DNA of 64,000 nucleotides from G965115915 sp965115915 (GCA_965115915.1 OZ220483.1:806001-870000); one strand, 5' to 3'. Positions 22,301 through 30,140 are shown, numbered from the stretch's first letter. Notes: a model not told the origin generated them from the letters alone. Numbers and translations: made by a program.

Positions 22301-25300
22301 GTGATCAAAGGGGTGGTTGTCACCGTGAGTGACGACGACGACCCGGGGGTGACGTTGAACGCGACCACGCTGACGGTCACCGAGGGCGACAGCGCGGGTG
22401 GCAGCTACACGGTGGTGCTCGATACGCAGCCGGACGCGGATGTGACGGTGACGGTGGCCGGGTTTGCGAGTACCGATGTGATGGCCAGCCCGGCGACCCT
22501 GACCTTTACTTCCGGTGCCGGTGGCAACTGGGGTACGGCACGGACGGTGACCGTTACCGCCGCGGGGGACACTGACACCGCCGATGACAGTGTGACACTG
22601 ACACATACGGCGAGCGGTGCCACTGGCTATTCCACTTCCCTGAACATCGCCGATGTGGACGTGACGGTCACCGACGTCACGCCCGGGCAGCCGACCGGTT
22701 TGTCCGCCGCCGCGAACGACGAGCAAGTCACGCTGAACTGGGTCGCGCCAAGCGCTGGTGGCACCATTGTCAGTTGGCAATATCGGCAGAAGGAAGGTAG
22801 CAATGCCTACGGTGGCTGGTTAGCGGTCCCCAGTTCCGGTGCGGGTACTACCAGTTACACGGTGACCGGCCTGAACAACGGTACCGTCTACCGCTTTCAG
22901 GTACGTGCGGTCGGTGCGGGGACAAACAATTTCGGTGCAGCCGCGGCGGAAGTCAGTTCAACCCCGGCCCCGCCGGAACTGACACTGTCCGGCACAGCCA
23001 ATGGTACCGAAGGTGGGAACCTCAGCTTCACGCTGTCCTCGGACATCAATGTGAGCAGCACGCTGGATGTGGCCTTCACGGTGCAGGGCAGTACTTCGGC
23101 CACGGATACGGACGCGGTGGCGGCGGACTTCAATAGCGGGACACTGACCGGGATTACCAGCGCCAGCTTCAACAACGGGCGAACCGCCACGGTCAGTCTG
23201 CCGCTGAGCGATGATGGCAGCGTGGAAGGCGATGAGGGTTTTCGCATCAGTCTGGCGACTGGCAGTGGCTACAGCGTGGCCTCGGGCTCGCCGACTTTGG
23301 CTGGAACGCTGACGGACAACGACGGCATTCGCCTGACGGCGGCGACAAGCCGGGGGGGCACCGAGGGCGGCATGCTGACCCTTGCGCTGAGCGCGGTGGC
23401 GACCACCGACGGCGGCACGAGCTACAGCACTGACGCCAGCTTCAGCGGCGCGCTCAGCGGCCTGGTCTGGGCCTACACCGGGGGCACAGCGGAGGCGGCG
23501 GATTTCAGCACGGTACCGGACAGCGCGACCTTCAGCAGCGGGACCGCGAGCGTTGATTTTACGGTAGCCGATGACGCGGATGCGGCGGAAAGCTACAGCA
23601 TCCAGTTGACCTCCGTCACGGGTCACACGGTGGTGGCTGCAAGCAACGCGGTGAGTGGTACGCTGGGGCCAAAGTCGAGCGCGGTGACGCTGAGCGCGAC
23701 CACGCTGACGGTCACCGAGGGCGATGGTACCGGCGGCAGCTACACGGTGGTACTCGCTGTCCAGCCGAGCCATGATGTGACGGTGACGGTGGCCGGGTTT
23801 ACGGGTACCGAGGTGACGGCGAGCCCGGCGACGCTGAGCTTTACTTCCGGTGTCGGTGGTAACTGGAGCACGGCCCGGACCGTGACGGTGACGGCTGAGC
23901 AGGACCTCGACGCTGTCAATGACAGCGTGACGCTGACGCACAGCGCGACCAGCACCGATGGGGATTACGACACGATAGTCATCGATGATGTCGCCGTTAC
24001 CGTGGATGACGACGACAACCCGGGGGTGACGCTGAGCGCGACCACGCTGACGGTGGAGGAGGGCGCCGCCACGGGTGGCGGCTACACGGTGGTGCTGGCT
24101 ACGCAGCCGACGGCGGATGTGACGCTGACGGTGAGCGGGTTTACGGGTACCGATGTGACGGCGAGCCCGGCGACCTTGACCTTCACCTCCGGTTCTGACG
24201 GTAACTGGAGCACGGCGCAGACGGTGACGGTGACAGCCGATCAGGATTTCGACGCCGACGATGACAGTGTCACATTGACGCACAGTGCGACCAGCACCGA
24301 TGGGGATTATAACACGATAGTCATCAGGGATGTGGTTGTCACGGTGGATGACGACGACACGCCCGCGGTGACGCTGAGCGCGACCACGCTGACAGTGGAG
24401 GAGGGCGACAGCACGGGCAGCAGCTACACGGTGGTGCTGGCTACGCTGCCGGCGGCGGATGTGACGGTGACGGTGGCCGGGTTTGCGGGTACCGATGTGA
24501 CGGCGAGCCCGGCGGAACTGACCTTTACTTCCGGCGCCGGTGGCAACTGGGACACGGCGCAGACGGTGACGGTCACGGCCAGGGAAGATGACGGCATGGA
24601 TGACGAGAGTGTGACGCTGCGGCATACGGCCAGCGGCGCCACCGACTACTCCGGTAGCCTGGACATCGCCAGTGTGGTTGTCATGGTGGATGACGACGAC
24701 GCGCCCGGGGTGACGCCGAGCACGACCACGCTGACGGTGAACGAGGGCGATGGCGCGGGCGGCAGCTACACGGTGGTGCTTGATACGCAGCCGGACGCCG
24801 CGGTGACGGTCAGCGTGGGCGGGTTTGCGGATACGGATGTGACGGCCAGTCCGGCGACCCTGACTTTTAGCACCACCGACTGGGACACGGTACAGCGCGT
24901 CACGGTGACTGCCGCGGTGGACAGCGACACCGCCGATGACAGTGTGACGCTGACGCACAGCGCGAGCGGCGCCACTGGCTACTCCGATGCGCTGACCATC
25001 GCCGATGTGGATGTGAGCGTGAGCGACACCACGCCGGGGCAGCCGGCCAGCGTCATTGCGACCGCGGGGGATGGGCAGGCGACGCTGTTCTGGATTGCTC
25101 CGGGCACAGGGGGCCCCATTGCCGATTGGCAGTACCGTGCGACCACACAAAGCTCGGGCTGGAGCGGCGCGCCGTGGACGGAGATTTCGGGTTCCGATGC
25201 CACCACCACGCGCCACACGGTGAGCGGGCTGAGCAACGCTGTCGCTTACCGCTTGCAGTTGCGCGCCATTGGTTCCACCGGCACGAACAATGTGGGCCCG

Positions 25301-27403
25301 GCGTCCGAGGAAGCGACTGTCACGCCGACAGCGACGCCGGTTTCCGGCGTGACCGTGGGTCCACCGGCACTGAGCCTGCGGGAGGGCGGTTCTGGCAACT
25401 ACGTGGTCGTGCTCAATGCGCGGCCCGACAACGATGTGCTGGTCACGGTGGGCGGCGCGACCGCGAAGCTCAGGGTGCAGGGCTCGCCGCTGACTTTTAG
25501 CACCGCCGACTGGGCTTTGCCGCAGACGGTGACGGTTACCGCGGTGGAGGACGATGATGACACGGCCGATGAAAGCGTGACGCTGACACACACGGTGTCC
25601 GGTTACGGTTCGGTGACGACGGCGTCCAGCGTTTCGGTGACGGTGACGGACAACGACCGTGCGGAAGTGACTGTCGCCCCCCGCACGCTGAGCCTGGCGG
25701 AGGGCGCCACCGGGGTCTATACGCTGGTACTCAATACCCGCCCGGCCAACGCGGTTTTGGTCACGGTGGGCGGCGCGACCGCGAAGCTCACGGTGCAGGG
25801 TTCGCCGCTGACTTTTAGCACCACCGACTGGGCTTCGCCGCAGACGGTGACGGTTTTGGCGCAGCAGGACGCGGATGGGAGCGACGAGCGCGTCACGTTG
25901 ACACACGCGGTGTCGGGTTACGGTCCGGTGACGACGGCGACCTCGGTGGTGGTTTCCATCACCGATGACGACGAGGTGACGGAGCAGACGCCGGCGACGC
26001 GTGCCGAGCGTGTCAACCAGGCGGTGCTGCCGCACGTGGTGGAGAGCATTACCGCGGGCACGCTGTCGGCGGTCACTGGTCGCATCGATGCCGCTATCGC
26101 CGGTACCCCTGCGGCGACCGGCAACGCGCTGAATCTTGCCGCGCTGGCGGCTCGCTACGGCCAGACCCACGCCAGCGGCACCGACATTCCGCTGTGGGAG
26201 GCGCTGAACGGGACGAGGTTTGCTCTGCCGCTGTCTGCGGCCGGTGAAGGTGGCGGCGCGCTGCCGAACCTTGCCATCTGGGGCAGTAGCAACTGGCTGT
26301 CGCTGTCCGGCTCGCAGGCCACGGGCGGTATCGCGTGGGACGGTGGCGTGTGGGGCACGGCGCTGGGTGCGGACCTGCGTCTGCGTCCGAACCTGCTGGC
26401 GGGTGTTTCCATATCCCATGCGCGAGGGTCTATCGATACCACGGTCACGGATGGCAGCGGGTCCATCGCGGGGGACTACGACACGCGTACCACATCGGTG
26501 TATCCGTATCTGGCCTGGTCGCTGAGCGAGCGACTGAGCGTGTGGGTGACCGGTGGCTATGGGAAGGGGAGGCTGGAGATCAAGGAGGCCGATGCGCCGA
26601 CCCGCGAGAGCGACCTCGATCTGGCCGGCGGTGCGGCAGGTGGACGGGGCGTGCTGTTGGAGACCACGGACCTGATCCACGGTGGCGTGACGCGCTTCGC
26701 GTTTACCGGTGAGGGCGCGTACACCCAGGTGAAGGTGGCCGGCGGCGACGCGGAAGCGCTGCCGGAACTGGAAGTGGACACCCACCGTCTGCGTCTGGCG
26801 ATGCAGGGCTCGCACGAACACGGCTTGCCGGATGGCAGCAGTCTGCGTCCGGCCATTGAGGTGGGCATGCGGCATGACGGTGGCAGTGGCGACAACACGG
26901 GTTTTGGGGTTGAGACCGGTGGCACGCTGAGCTATCTGCACCCGGCGCTGGGTTTGACGCTGGAACTGCGTGGCAGGACTTTGCTGGAACACGAGGCGGA
27001 CCGTAACGAATGGGGCATTGGCGGTCTGGTTCGCATTGATCCGAACACCCGCGGTCGTGGCTTGTTTCTGAGTCTTGAGCCCTCTCGGGGCAGTACTGAA
27101 AGCCGCATTGCGCAACCCTATCAGTACGCTGGCCACGCCAGCGCTGTCGGCGGCGCGACCGGGGGCTACCGTCTGGACGCGGAGCTGGGGCACGGTTTTG
27201 GTCTGCGCCGTCACGGGACGGACGCCACGCTGACCCCGTATGTCGGCATGGCGCTGTCGGCGCGGGACGCGCACAGTTTTCGGCTGGGCGGGCGTTACCA
27301 TATCGGTGCCGCGTTCAAGCTGGATCTGGAGGCATTGCGCCGGCAACACCGCACCCAGCGCCCGGACCACAGTCTGCTGCTGCGCGGCACATTGCACTGG
27401 TAG
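13352..27403 (+). CDS. Giant phase-variable autotransporter, copy 3 (4,683 aa)
   Basis: Largest gene of the window. ATG 13,352 follows an AGGAGG Shine-Dalgarno and is in frame through an 18-C tract (Pro stretch) into the signal peptide (core AGLLLLALSAAFA, cleavage near AQA). I count about 15 FN3-like domains and about 13 Calx-beta-like LTVxEGD repeats with Asp-rich VDDDD linkers, which suggest calcium binding by analogy with Calx-beta. Two large tandem modules (about 13,537-18,113 and 18,114-22,967) have the same domain order. They are followed by a third Calx-type block (22,970-25,030), an FN3, two more repeats and the shared C-terminal barrel (about 26,180-27,403, ending LHW). Cys is absent except in the leader. 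The predicted role is a long surface filament or adhesin; the ligand is unknown. Long open frames on the opposite strand are composition artefacts. Confidence 0.87.
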   Translation: MQCAQSVTLSPPPPPHIVAKALQGLTGTPRACAPGLTAGLLLLALSAAFAPQAVQAQGSVPPKPTNFSASPKSGGVTLQWKIPGRAPFSTSEPHGITRWEYSQKTSGSAGAAPWTVMTGSNIRFDRRTAVYSYDVSSGITPGDYVFTVRAVNTDGNGVASDEATSGTGLLKPTALRITAVENSITLRWTAATDASITRWEYRSKNKERGERAWFPIKITGSDASTRTVSFDKSTTSQGGLHGGVGQYQVRSVIVTRQSGRDVTSSVSPWSDTAEVSIINTDNLALVFGGSPVSATGTTSVSYNASVARNASVTYTVALSEAALPYIVNPVVVTLTSSATTRVRVSPSTLTFTADNAQTPQTVTLTGVAAGSATIGHAARFPGLALLDPAGTITVTVTEPVTGTVPAKPTGFGATASGTQVALAWTDPGDASITRWQYRQKVGSGHYGTWTDVPGATATTTGHTVTGLRPGGVYTFELRAVNAGGSGPASAEATATIVPPVPAAPVYLRATAGPRQVTLNWRNPRDATITGWQYRHKTTGNYGDWTDILDAAATSTGTRYTGTAPGLTAGTVYTFELRAVNVGGNSPASNEVSSTPTGGVPVKPTGLRVVMVAEDSVTLRWTATADSSITKWSFQAGRAFADGRIDWGGNWAGRIIAITGSAASTRTYTVDTSGLVDGLQYAFRVRSTNADGDSAWSPTSRVVGIVNSDNLAMTLSARTLTVDRGDTVTYTVALTAAAMPGFWGFGQRISFTPTSSDTATATVSPPSLVFTQSTVSTTQMVTVTGVKSGRATISHSFNLLDPYRIGVASGEISVTVTVPAPAKPVNFSATAGDRQVALSWDDPGDASITKYQYRQKVGSGDYGSWTDIDGATATTTRHTVTGLRPGVVYAYRIRAVNSTGDGTQSDEATATPTASTPALTLSGTADGTEGGNLSLTLTSDINVSGTLDVAFTVQGSTSTSDRDAAAADFNSGTLTGVTSASFNNGKSATVSLPLTDDGSVEGDEGFRISLATGSGYLVASGSGTLAGTLTDNDGIRLTAATGQDGTERGTLTLALSAVATTDGGTNYSTDASFSGVLGGLVWAYAGGTAVAGDFSTVPDSATFSSGTASVDFTVADDTDDAESYSIQLASVTGHAVVAASNAVSGMLQPKSSGVRLSATTLTVTEADAAGGTYTVVLTAQPSHAVTVTVAGFTGTDVTASPATLSFTSGSGGNWNMAQTVTVTADPDLDTVNDSVTLTHSATSTDGDYNTIVIDDVAVTVDDDDTPAVTLSATTLTVNEGDSAGGSYTVVLATQPIHDVTVTVAGFTGTDVTASPATLTFTSGSGGNWGTARTVTVTADQDLDAADDSVTLTHSATSTDGDYNMIDIDDVAVTVDDDDTPAVTLSATTLTVTEGDATGGAYTVVLATQPDADVTVTVDGFTGTDVMASPATLTFTSGSSGNWNMAQSVTVTAAADSDLDADSVTLTHSASGATGYSTSLNIADVDVTVTDVTPGQPTGLSAAASNEQVMLNWVAPGAGGTIVSWQYRQKEGSNAYGGWLAVPSSGAGTTSYTVTGLNNGAVYRFQVRAVGAGTNNFGAAAAEVSATLPPPKPTNFSASPRSGGVTLEWKIPGRAPLSTSEPHGIIRWEYSQKTSGSAGAAPWTVMTGSNIRFDRRTAVYSYDVSSGITPGEYVFTVRAINSGGNGVASDEATSGTGLLKPTALRITAVENSITLRWTAATDTSITRWEYRFKNKERGERGWRPFLFKNSEASTRTATLDKTTTLHGGVGQYQVRSVIVVRQHGRDVTSSVSPWSDTAEVSVINTDNLALVFGGSPVSATGTTSVSYTASVARNASVTYTVAVSEAALLYIVNPLVVTLTSSDTGKARVSPSTLTFTADNADTPQMVTLTGVAAGSATIGHAARFPGLALIDPAGTLAVTVTEPVTVTLPAKPTGFGATASGTQVALAWTDPSDASITGWQYRQKVDSGHYGTWTGIPGATATTTGHTITGLRLGGAYTFELRAVNAGGGGPASDEATATIAPAKPVNLRASAGPRQVTLSWRNPRVASITGWQYRQKTTGNYGGWTNIPDATATTTRHTVTGLTAGTAYTFELRAVNAGGNSPASDEAMATPTGGVPAKPTGLRVTAAEDSVTLNWTAYTDSTITGWSFQAGRVLRNYTDWGSVTAITGSAASTRTHTIDTSGLVDGVQYVYGVRSTNADGSSDWSTSPVVGIVNSDNLAMTLSASTLSVARGATVTYTVALTDAAVPGSGVNLSLIPTSSDTDTATVTPLNRLFTQSTAKTPQSFTVTGVKPGRATISHSIELVSPDRRVVSSGKISVTVTVPAPAKPVNFSATAGDRQVALRWDDPSDASITKYQYRQKVGAGSYGSWTDIDGATATTTRHTVTGLRPGVVYAYRIRAVNSTGDGTQSDEATATPTASTPALTLSGTADGTEGGNLSLTLTSDINVSGTLDVAFTVQGSTSTSDRDAAAADFNSGTLTGVTSASFNNGKSATVNLPLSDDGSVEGDEGFRISLAAGSGYLVASGSGTLAGTLTDNDGIRLTAATGRDGTERDTLTLALSAVATTDGGTNYSTDAGFSGMLGGLVWAYAGGTAVAGDFSTVPDSATFSSGTASVAFTVADDTDDAESYSIQLASVTGHAVVAASNAVSGMLQPRSFGVRLSATTLTVTEADAAGGTYTVVLIAQPSHDVTVTVAGFTGTDVTASPATLTFTSGVGGNWDTARTVTVTASGDLDAADDSVTLTHSATSTDGDYNMIDIEDVVVTVDDDDTPAVTLSATTLTVNEGDSAGGSYTVVLATQPVHDVTVTVAGFTGTDVTASPATLTFTSGGGGNWSTARTVTVTADQDLDAANDSVTLTHTATSTDSGYQSIDIDDVAVTVDDDDTPAVTLNATTLTVTEGDSAGGSYLVALATQPSHDVTVTVAGFTGSDVTASPATLTFTSGVGGNWSTAKTVTVTADQDLDAADDSVTLTHSATSTDGDYNTIVIKGVVVTVSDDDDPGVTLNATTLTVTEGDSAGGSYTVVLDTQPDADVTVTVAGFASTDVMASPATLTFTSGAGGNWGTARTVTVTAAGDTDTADDSVTLTHTASGATGYSTSLNIADVDVTVTDVTPGQPTGLSAAANDEQVTLNWVAPSAGGTIVSWQYRQKEGSNAYGGWLAVPSSGAGTTSYTVTGLNNGTVYRFQVRAVGAGTNNFGAAAAEVSSTPAPPELTLSGTANGTEGGNLSFTLSSDINVSSTLDVAFTVQGSTSATDTDAVAADFNSGTLTGITSASFNNGRTATVSLPLSDDGSVEGDEGFRISLATGSGYSVASGSPTLAGTLTDNDGIRLTAATSRGGTEGGMLTLALSAVATTDGGTSYSTDASFSGALSGLVWAYTGGTAEAADFSTVPDSATFSSGTASVDFTVADDADAAESYSIQLTSVTGHTVVAASNAVSGTLGPKSSAVTLSATTLTVTEGDGTGGSYTVVLAVQPSHDVTVTVAGFTGTEVTASPATLSFTSGVGGNWSTARTVTVTAEQDLDAVNDSVTLTHSATSTDGDYDTIVIDDVAVTVDDDDNPGVTLSATTLTVEEGAATGGGYTVVLATQPTADVTLTVSGFTGTDVTASPATLTFTSGSDGNWSTAQTVTVTADQDFDADDDSVTLTHSATSTDGDYNTIVIRDVVVTVDDDDTPAVTLSATTLTVEEGDSTGSSYTVVLATLPAADVTVTVAGFAGTDVTASPAELTFTSGAGGNWDTAQTVTVTAREDDGMDDESVTLRHTASGATDYSGSLDIASVVVMVDDDDAPGVTPSTTTLTVNEGDGAGGSYTVVLDTQPDAAVTVSVGGFADTDVTASPATLTFSTTDWDTVQRVTVTAAVDSDTADDSVTLTHSASGATGYSDALTIADVDVSVSDTTPGQPASVIATAGDGQATLFWIAPGTGGPIADWQYRATTQSSGWSGAPWTEISGSDATTTRHTVSGLSNAVAYRLQLRAIGSTGTNNVGPASEEATVTPTATPVSGVTVGPPALSLREGGSGNYVVVLNARPDNDVLVTVGGATAKLRVQGSPLTFSTADWALPQTVTVTAVEDDDDTADESVTLTHTVSGYGSVTTASSVSVTVTDNDRAEVTVAPRTLSLAEGATGVYTLVLNTRPANAVLVTVGGATAKLTVQGSPLTFSTTDWASPQTVTVLAQQDADGSDERVTLTHAVSGYGPVTTATSVVVSITDDDEVTEQTPATRAERVNQAVLPHVVESITAGTLSAVTGRIDAAIAGTPAATGNALNLAALAARYGQTHASGTDIPLWEALNGTRFALPLSAAGEGGGALPNLAIWGSSNWLSLSGSQATGGIAWDGGVWGTALGADLRLRPNLLAGVSISHARGSIDTTVTDGSGSIAGDYDTRTTSVYPYLAWSLSERLSVWVTGGYGKGRLEIKEADAPTRESDLDLAGGAAGGRGVLLETTDLIHGGVTRFAFTGEGAYTQVKVAGGDAEALPELEVDTHRLRLAMQGSHEHGLPDGSSLRPAIEVGMRHDGGSGDNTGFGVETGGTLSYLHPALGLTLELRGRTLLEHEADRNEWGIGGLVRIDPNTRGRGLFLSLEPSRGSTESRIAQPYQYAGHASAVGGATGGYRLDAELGHGFGLRRHGTDATLTPYVGMALSARDAHSFRLGGRYHIGAAFKLDLEALRRQHRTQRPDHSLLLRGTLHW
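13380..13397 (+). repeat. Poly-C tract (18 C) of copy 3, on via the first ATG
   Basis: 18 C residues link ATG 13,352 to the long frame. From ATG 13,357 the frame stops at TAA 13,408, and the third frame stops at TAG 13,401. The tract is shorter than in copies 1 and 2, consistent with an unstable length. Confidence 0.85.
13537..22967 (+). repeat. Internal tandem duplication of a 4.6-4.9 kb passenger module in copy 3
   Basis: The block beginning with the KPTNFSASP motif (about 13,537-18,113) recurs at about 18,114-22,967 with the same domain order, ending in the FN3 domain with the GQPTGLSAA motif. The second module carries one more LTV-type repeat (four instead of three). Scattered substitutions separate the modules, so the duplication is not brand new or has diverged by patchy conversion. 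Confidence 0.8.
24378..27403 (+). repeat. 3-kb 3' block shared with copy 1 (6,160-9,185)
   Basis: The last 3 kb of copy 3 lines up with the last 3 kb of copy 1 at a constant offset of 18,218 bp with only rare substitutions (for example Ala versus Glu near the SLxPSRG motif). Copy 2 shares the barrel part (about 11,800-13,198) with a small in-frame insertion near 12,115. Such uniformity next to divergent passengers suggests recent duplication or ongoing gene conversion. Confidence 0.85.
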
Positions 27404-27671
27404 GCCGGGTATCGGGCTATGGCCCGGTGTTGTCCCGTTGGCGCAACCAGCATGGCTATGCCCGGCATGCCGGTGCCAATGCACGTTGTTTCCATCTTTA
27501 GCATGGACTGTCACATTTGTCCGTTACTCCGGGGGAGTGACAGCGGCCGGGCGGCGCTGGCTGATGTGGTATGGTCCGGGTACCTGGCAGGTGTCCGTCA
27601 GTGGCTTGATGCAAGTGCGATAGATTCGCATTTGCAAAGGCGTTAGCCGCCTCTGATGGACCTGGCAATGC
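27404..27671. other. Intergenic region between the autotransporter array and the aor operon
   Basis: No convincing gene. It holds a CGGGC/GCCCG hairpin at 27,413-27,426 just after the copy-3 stop, a possible but T-less terminator. A 10-bp stem with one G-T pair and a 5-nt loop lies at 27,611-27,635, and a smaller AGGCG/CGCCT stem-loop at about 27,638-27,652. No ribosome-binding site or family resemblance supports the short open frames here. Confidence 0.5.
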
Positions 27672-27700
27672 TTGACACTGCCATTGATGTGGCATACACT
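27672..27700 (+). promoter_or_regulatory. Probable promoter of the aor operon
   Basis: TTGACA (27,672-27,677), a 17-bp spacer and TACACT (27,695-27,700) sit about 105 bp before the aorA start. A T run follows the -10. A hairpin lies 37 bp upstream of the -35. Confidence 0.6.
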
Positions 27701-27804
27701 TTTTCCCCGCAAGACAGACGGAACCGGCTTGAACGTGGATGGCGGGGTCCGAAATCGTTAAAATACATGCCGTCAGGATGCTTGTGACGGAGGGAGAGAT
27801 AAGC

Positions 27805-28263
27805 ATGTTGCGTTCTTTGCAGATAGAGCCAGAGAAATGCACCGGGTGTCTGCAGTGCGAGTTGGCTTGTTCTTATCAGGCGGAAGGTGTATTCAATGTC
27901 GCCAAGTCCCGCATCAAGGTCTTTACTTTCCATGAAGAAGGCCGTTTTGTTCCATATACCTGTACCCAATGTACCGAGGCCTGGTGCATGCATTCCTGTC
28001 CGGTGGAGGCGATCACGCTGAATCGGGAAACCGGTGCCAAGGAGGTGGTGGATGACATCTGTGTGGGTTGCAAGGTTTGTACCATTGCGTGTCCCTTTGG
28101 TACCGTCAACTACAATGCGGATGCCGGCATTGTCCAGAAATGCGATCTCTGCGGTGGTGACCCGGAATGCGCCAAGGCCTGTCCCACACAGGCCATTACC
28201 TATGTGGATGAGTCGCATACGGGCCTGGAAAGGATGCGTGCCCACGCGTCGCAATCGTCCTGA
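27805..28263 (+). CDS. aorA: AOR electron-transfer subunit with four [4Fe-4S] motifs (AorA-like)
   Basis: A 152-residue polyferredoxin of the HycB/DmsB type. Four Cys groups are visible: CTGCLQCELAC, CTQCTEAWCMHSC, CVGCKVCTIAC and CDLCGGDPECAKAC, enough for four [4Fe-4S] clusters. In the family it moves electrons between the W/Mo aldehyde oxidoreductase subunit and an FAD subunit. ATG 27,805 is chosen because GGAGGGAGAG precedes it at the right distance and family members start just before the first Cys motif; the frame is open further upstream to 27,739. It is the first gene of a four-gene operon, 26 nt before aorB. No signal peptide, so cytoplasmic. Confidence 0.85.
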   Translation: MLRSLQIEPEKCTGCLQCELACSYQAEGVFNVAKSRIKVFTFHEEGRFVPYTCTQCTEAWCMHSCPVEAITLNRETGAKEVVDDICVGCKVCTIACPFGTVNYNADAGIVQKCDLCGGDPECAKACPTQAITYVDESHTGLERMRAHASQSS

Positions 28264-28289
28264 CAACGAGAACCGGGGAGGTTTGAGAA

Positions 28290-30140
28290 ATGGCTTGGAC
28301 CAGAAATGTTTTGCGGGTCAATCTGACAGAAGGTACGCTGAGCAGGGAGGCCCTGAATATGGAATGGGCCAGGGATTATTTGGGTCAGCGTGGCCTGGCT
28401 ACCAAGTACCTGGTGGCGGAGGTGCCGCCCACGTGTGACGCACTCGGGGAGGAAAACAAGCTCATCATGACCACGGGTCCGTTGACTGGCACCATGGCGT
28501 CCACGGGTGGACGCTATTCGGTGGTGACCAAGAGCCCGCTGACCGGGGCCATTGCCTGTTCCAACTCGGGCGGCTTTATTGGCAATGAAATAAAGAGCGC
28601 CGGTTGGGACATGATTATCTTTGAGGGCAAGGCGAAAGACCCGGTGTACCTGTATATCGAGAATGAACGCGCCGAATTGTTGCCGGCGGATGCGCTGTGG
28701 GGCAAGTCGGTCTGGGAGACGGATGAATGGATCCATAAGCAGCATCAGGACCCCCAGATCCGCATTGCCTGTGTCGGACGCTCAGCGGAGGCGGGTTGCC
28801 TGTACGCTTCCATCGTCAATGATATGCACCGTGCGGCGGGCCGTTCCGGGGTGGGAACGGTCATGGCATCCAAGAATCTGAAGGCCGTTGCTGTGCGTGG
28901 CACCAGGGGGGTGGGCAATATCGAGGACCCGGCGGGTTTCATGCAGGCGGTCAACGAGGGCAAGCGTGTGCTGGCCGAAAACGCCGTTACCGGGGAGGGT
29001 TTGCCTGCGCTTGGCACGCAGGTGCTGATGAATATCATCAATGAAGTTGGTGCGATGCCCACTCGCAATATGCGCGATGTGCAGTTCGAGGGTGCCAGCC
29101 GCATCTCCGGGGAGGCGATGACCGAACCCCGTGCCAGTGATGGCAAACCCAATCTGACAACCAATGCCGGATGTTTTGCCTGCACCATTGCCTGCGGCCG
29201 GATATCCACGATAGACCAGAAACATTTTTCCGTGGAGAACAAGCCGGAGTATTGGGGCGCATCCGGGGGGCTGGAGTATGAGGCGGCCTGGGCCCTGGGT
29301 TCCGACTGTGGTGTGGATGATATCGACGCGCTGACCTATGCCAACTTTCTTTGCAACGAGGACGGCTTTGACCCGATCTCTTTTGGCGCCACAGTGGCCG
29401 CGGCGATGGAGTTGTTCGAGATGGGTGTGATCACCACGGAACAGACACAGGGGGTGGATTTCCGTTTTGGTTCGGCGGAGGCCTTGACCAAGGCGGCCGA
29501 GTGGGTCGCCAGGGGAGAGGGCTTTGGTCCCGACCTGGGCCTGGGTTCCAGGCGCATGTGTGAAAAATACGGGCACCCGGAATTGTCGATGACGGTCAAG
29601 AGCCAGGAATTCCCGGCATACGACCCCAGAGGCATACAGGGGATGGGTTTGGCGTATGCCACATCCAACCGTGGTGCCTGTCATTTGCGAGGCTATTCGG
29701 TGGCCTCCGAGGTGATGGGCATCCCGGAGAAGACGGACCCATTGGTGACCGATGGCAAGGCAGGTCTGGTCAAGGCCTTTCAGGACGCTACCGCCGCGGT
29801 GGACTCCTCGGGTCTGTGCGTGTTTACCACCTTTGCCTGGACGCTGGACGATATTGCCCCGCAGATCGATGCCGCCTGTGAGGGTGAGTGGAGCGCGGAC
29901 AAACTGCTGGAGGTCGGTGAGCGCATCTGGAATATGGAGCGCGACTTCAATCTGGCCGCCGGCCTTACGGGCAAGGACGACTCGCTGCCCAAGCGGCTGC
30001 TGAAGGATGCGGCGAAGACCGGACCGGCACAAAACATGGTGAATGAACTGGACAAGATGTTGCCGGAGTATTACCAGCTCCGGGGGTGGGATGCCGAGGG
30101 CGTGCCCACGGCAGAGACCCGTCAGCGTCTGAGCCTGTAG
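28290..30140 (+). CDS. aorB: Tungsten/molybdenum-dependent aldehyde:acceptor oxidoreductase, catalytic subunit (AOR family)
   Basis: 616 residues, the usual size of AOR-family enzymes that oxidise aldehydes to carboxylates with a bis-pyranopterin W or Mo cofactor and one [4Fe-4S] cluster. The N-terminal half has the cofactor-binding features (GPLTGTMAS, TKSPLTGAI, GGFIGNEIK). The cluster ligands CFACTIAC lie near residue 295, with a distal Cys in SSGLCVF near residue 510. The Shine-Dalgarno GGGGAGG is 8 nt before ATG 28,290. Neighbours encode a polyferredoxin, an FAD subunit and a MoaD-like protein, the layout known from the Aromatoleum AOR complex. The substrate cannot be read from sequence; a role in aldehyde detoxification or oxidation fits. 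Confidence 0.9.
   Translation: MAWTRNVLRVNLTEGTLSREALNMEWARDYLGQRGLATKYLVAEVPPTCDALGEENKLIMTTGPLTGTMASTGGRYSVVTKSPLTGAIACSNSGGFIGNEIKSAGWDMIIFEGKAKDPVYLYIENERAELLPADALWGKSVWETDEWIHKQHQDPQIRIACVGRSAEAGCLYASIVNDMHRAAGRSGVGTVMASKNLKAVAVRGTRGVGNIEDPAGFMQAVNEGKRVLAENAVTGEGLPALGTQVLMNIINEVGAMPTRNMRDVQFEGASRISGEAMTEPRASDGKPNLTTNAGCFACTIACGRISTIDQKHFSVENKPEYWGASGGLEYEAAWALGSDCGVDDIDALTYANFLCNEDGFDPISFGATVAAAMELFEMGVITTEQTQGVDFRFGSAEALTKAAEWVARGEGFGPDLGLGSRRMCEKYGHPELSMTVKSQEFPAYDPRGIQGMGLAYATSNRGACHLRGYSVASEVMGIPEKTDPLVTDGKAGLVKAFQDATAAVDSSGLCVFTTFAWTLDDIAPQIDAACEGEWSADKLLEVGERIWNMERDFNLAAGLTGKDDSLPKRLLKDAAKTGPAQNMVNELDKMLPEYYQLRGWDAEGVPTAETRQRLSL

Noticed and set aside
22958..27514. Very long minus-strand open frame (over 1,500 codons) opposite autotransporter copy 3, with similar ones at 5,961-9,179 and 11,303-13,192
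   Set aside because: They mirror GC-rich repeat codons, consist of low-complexity Arg/His/Gly runs, have no ribosome-binding sites or domains, and exist only because the plus-strand repeats lack certain codons.
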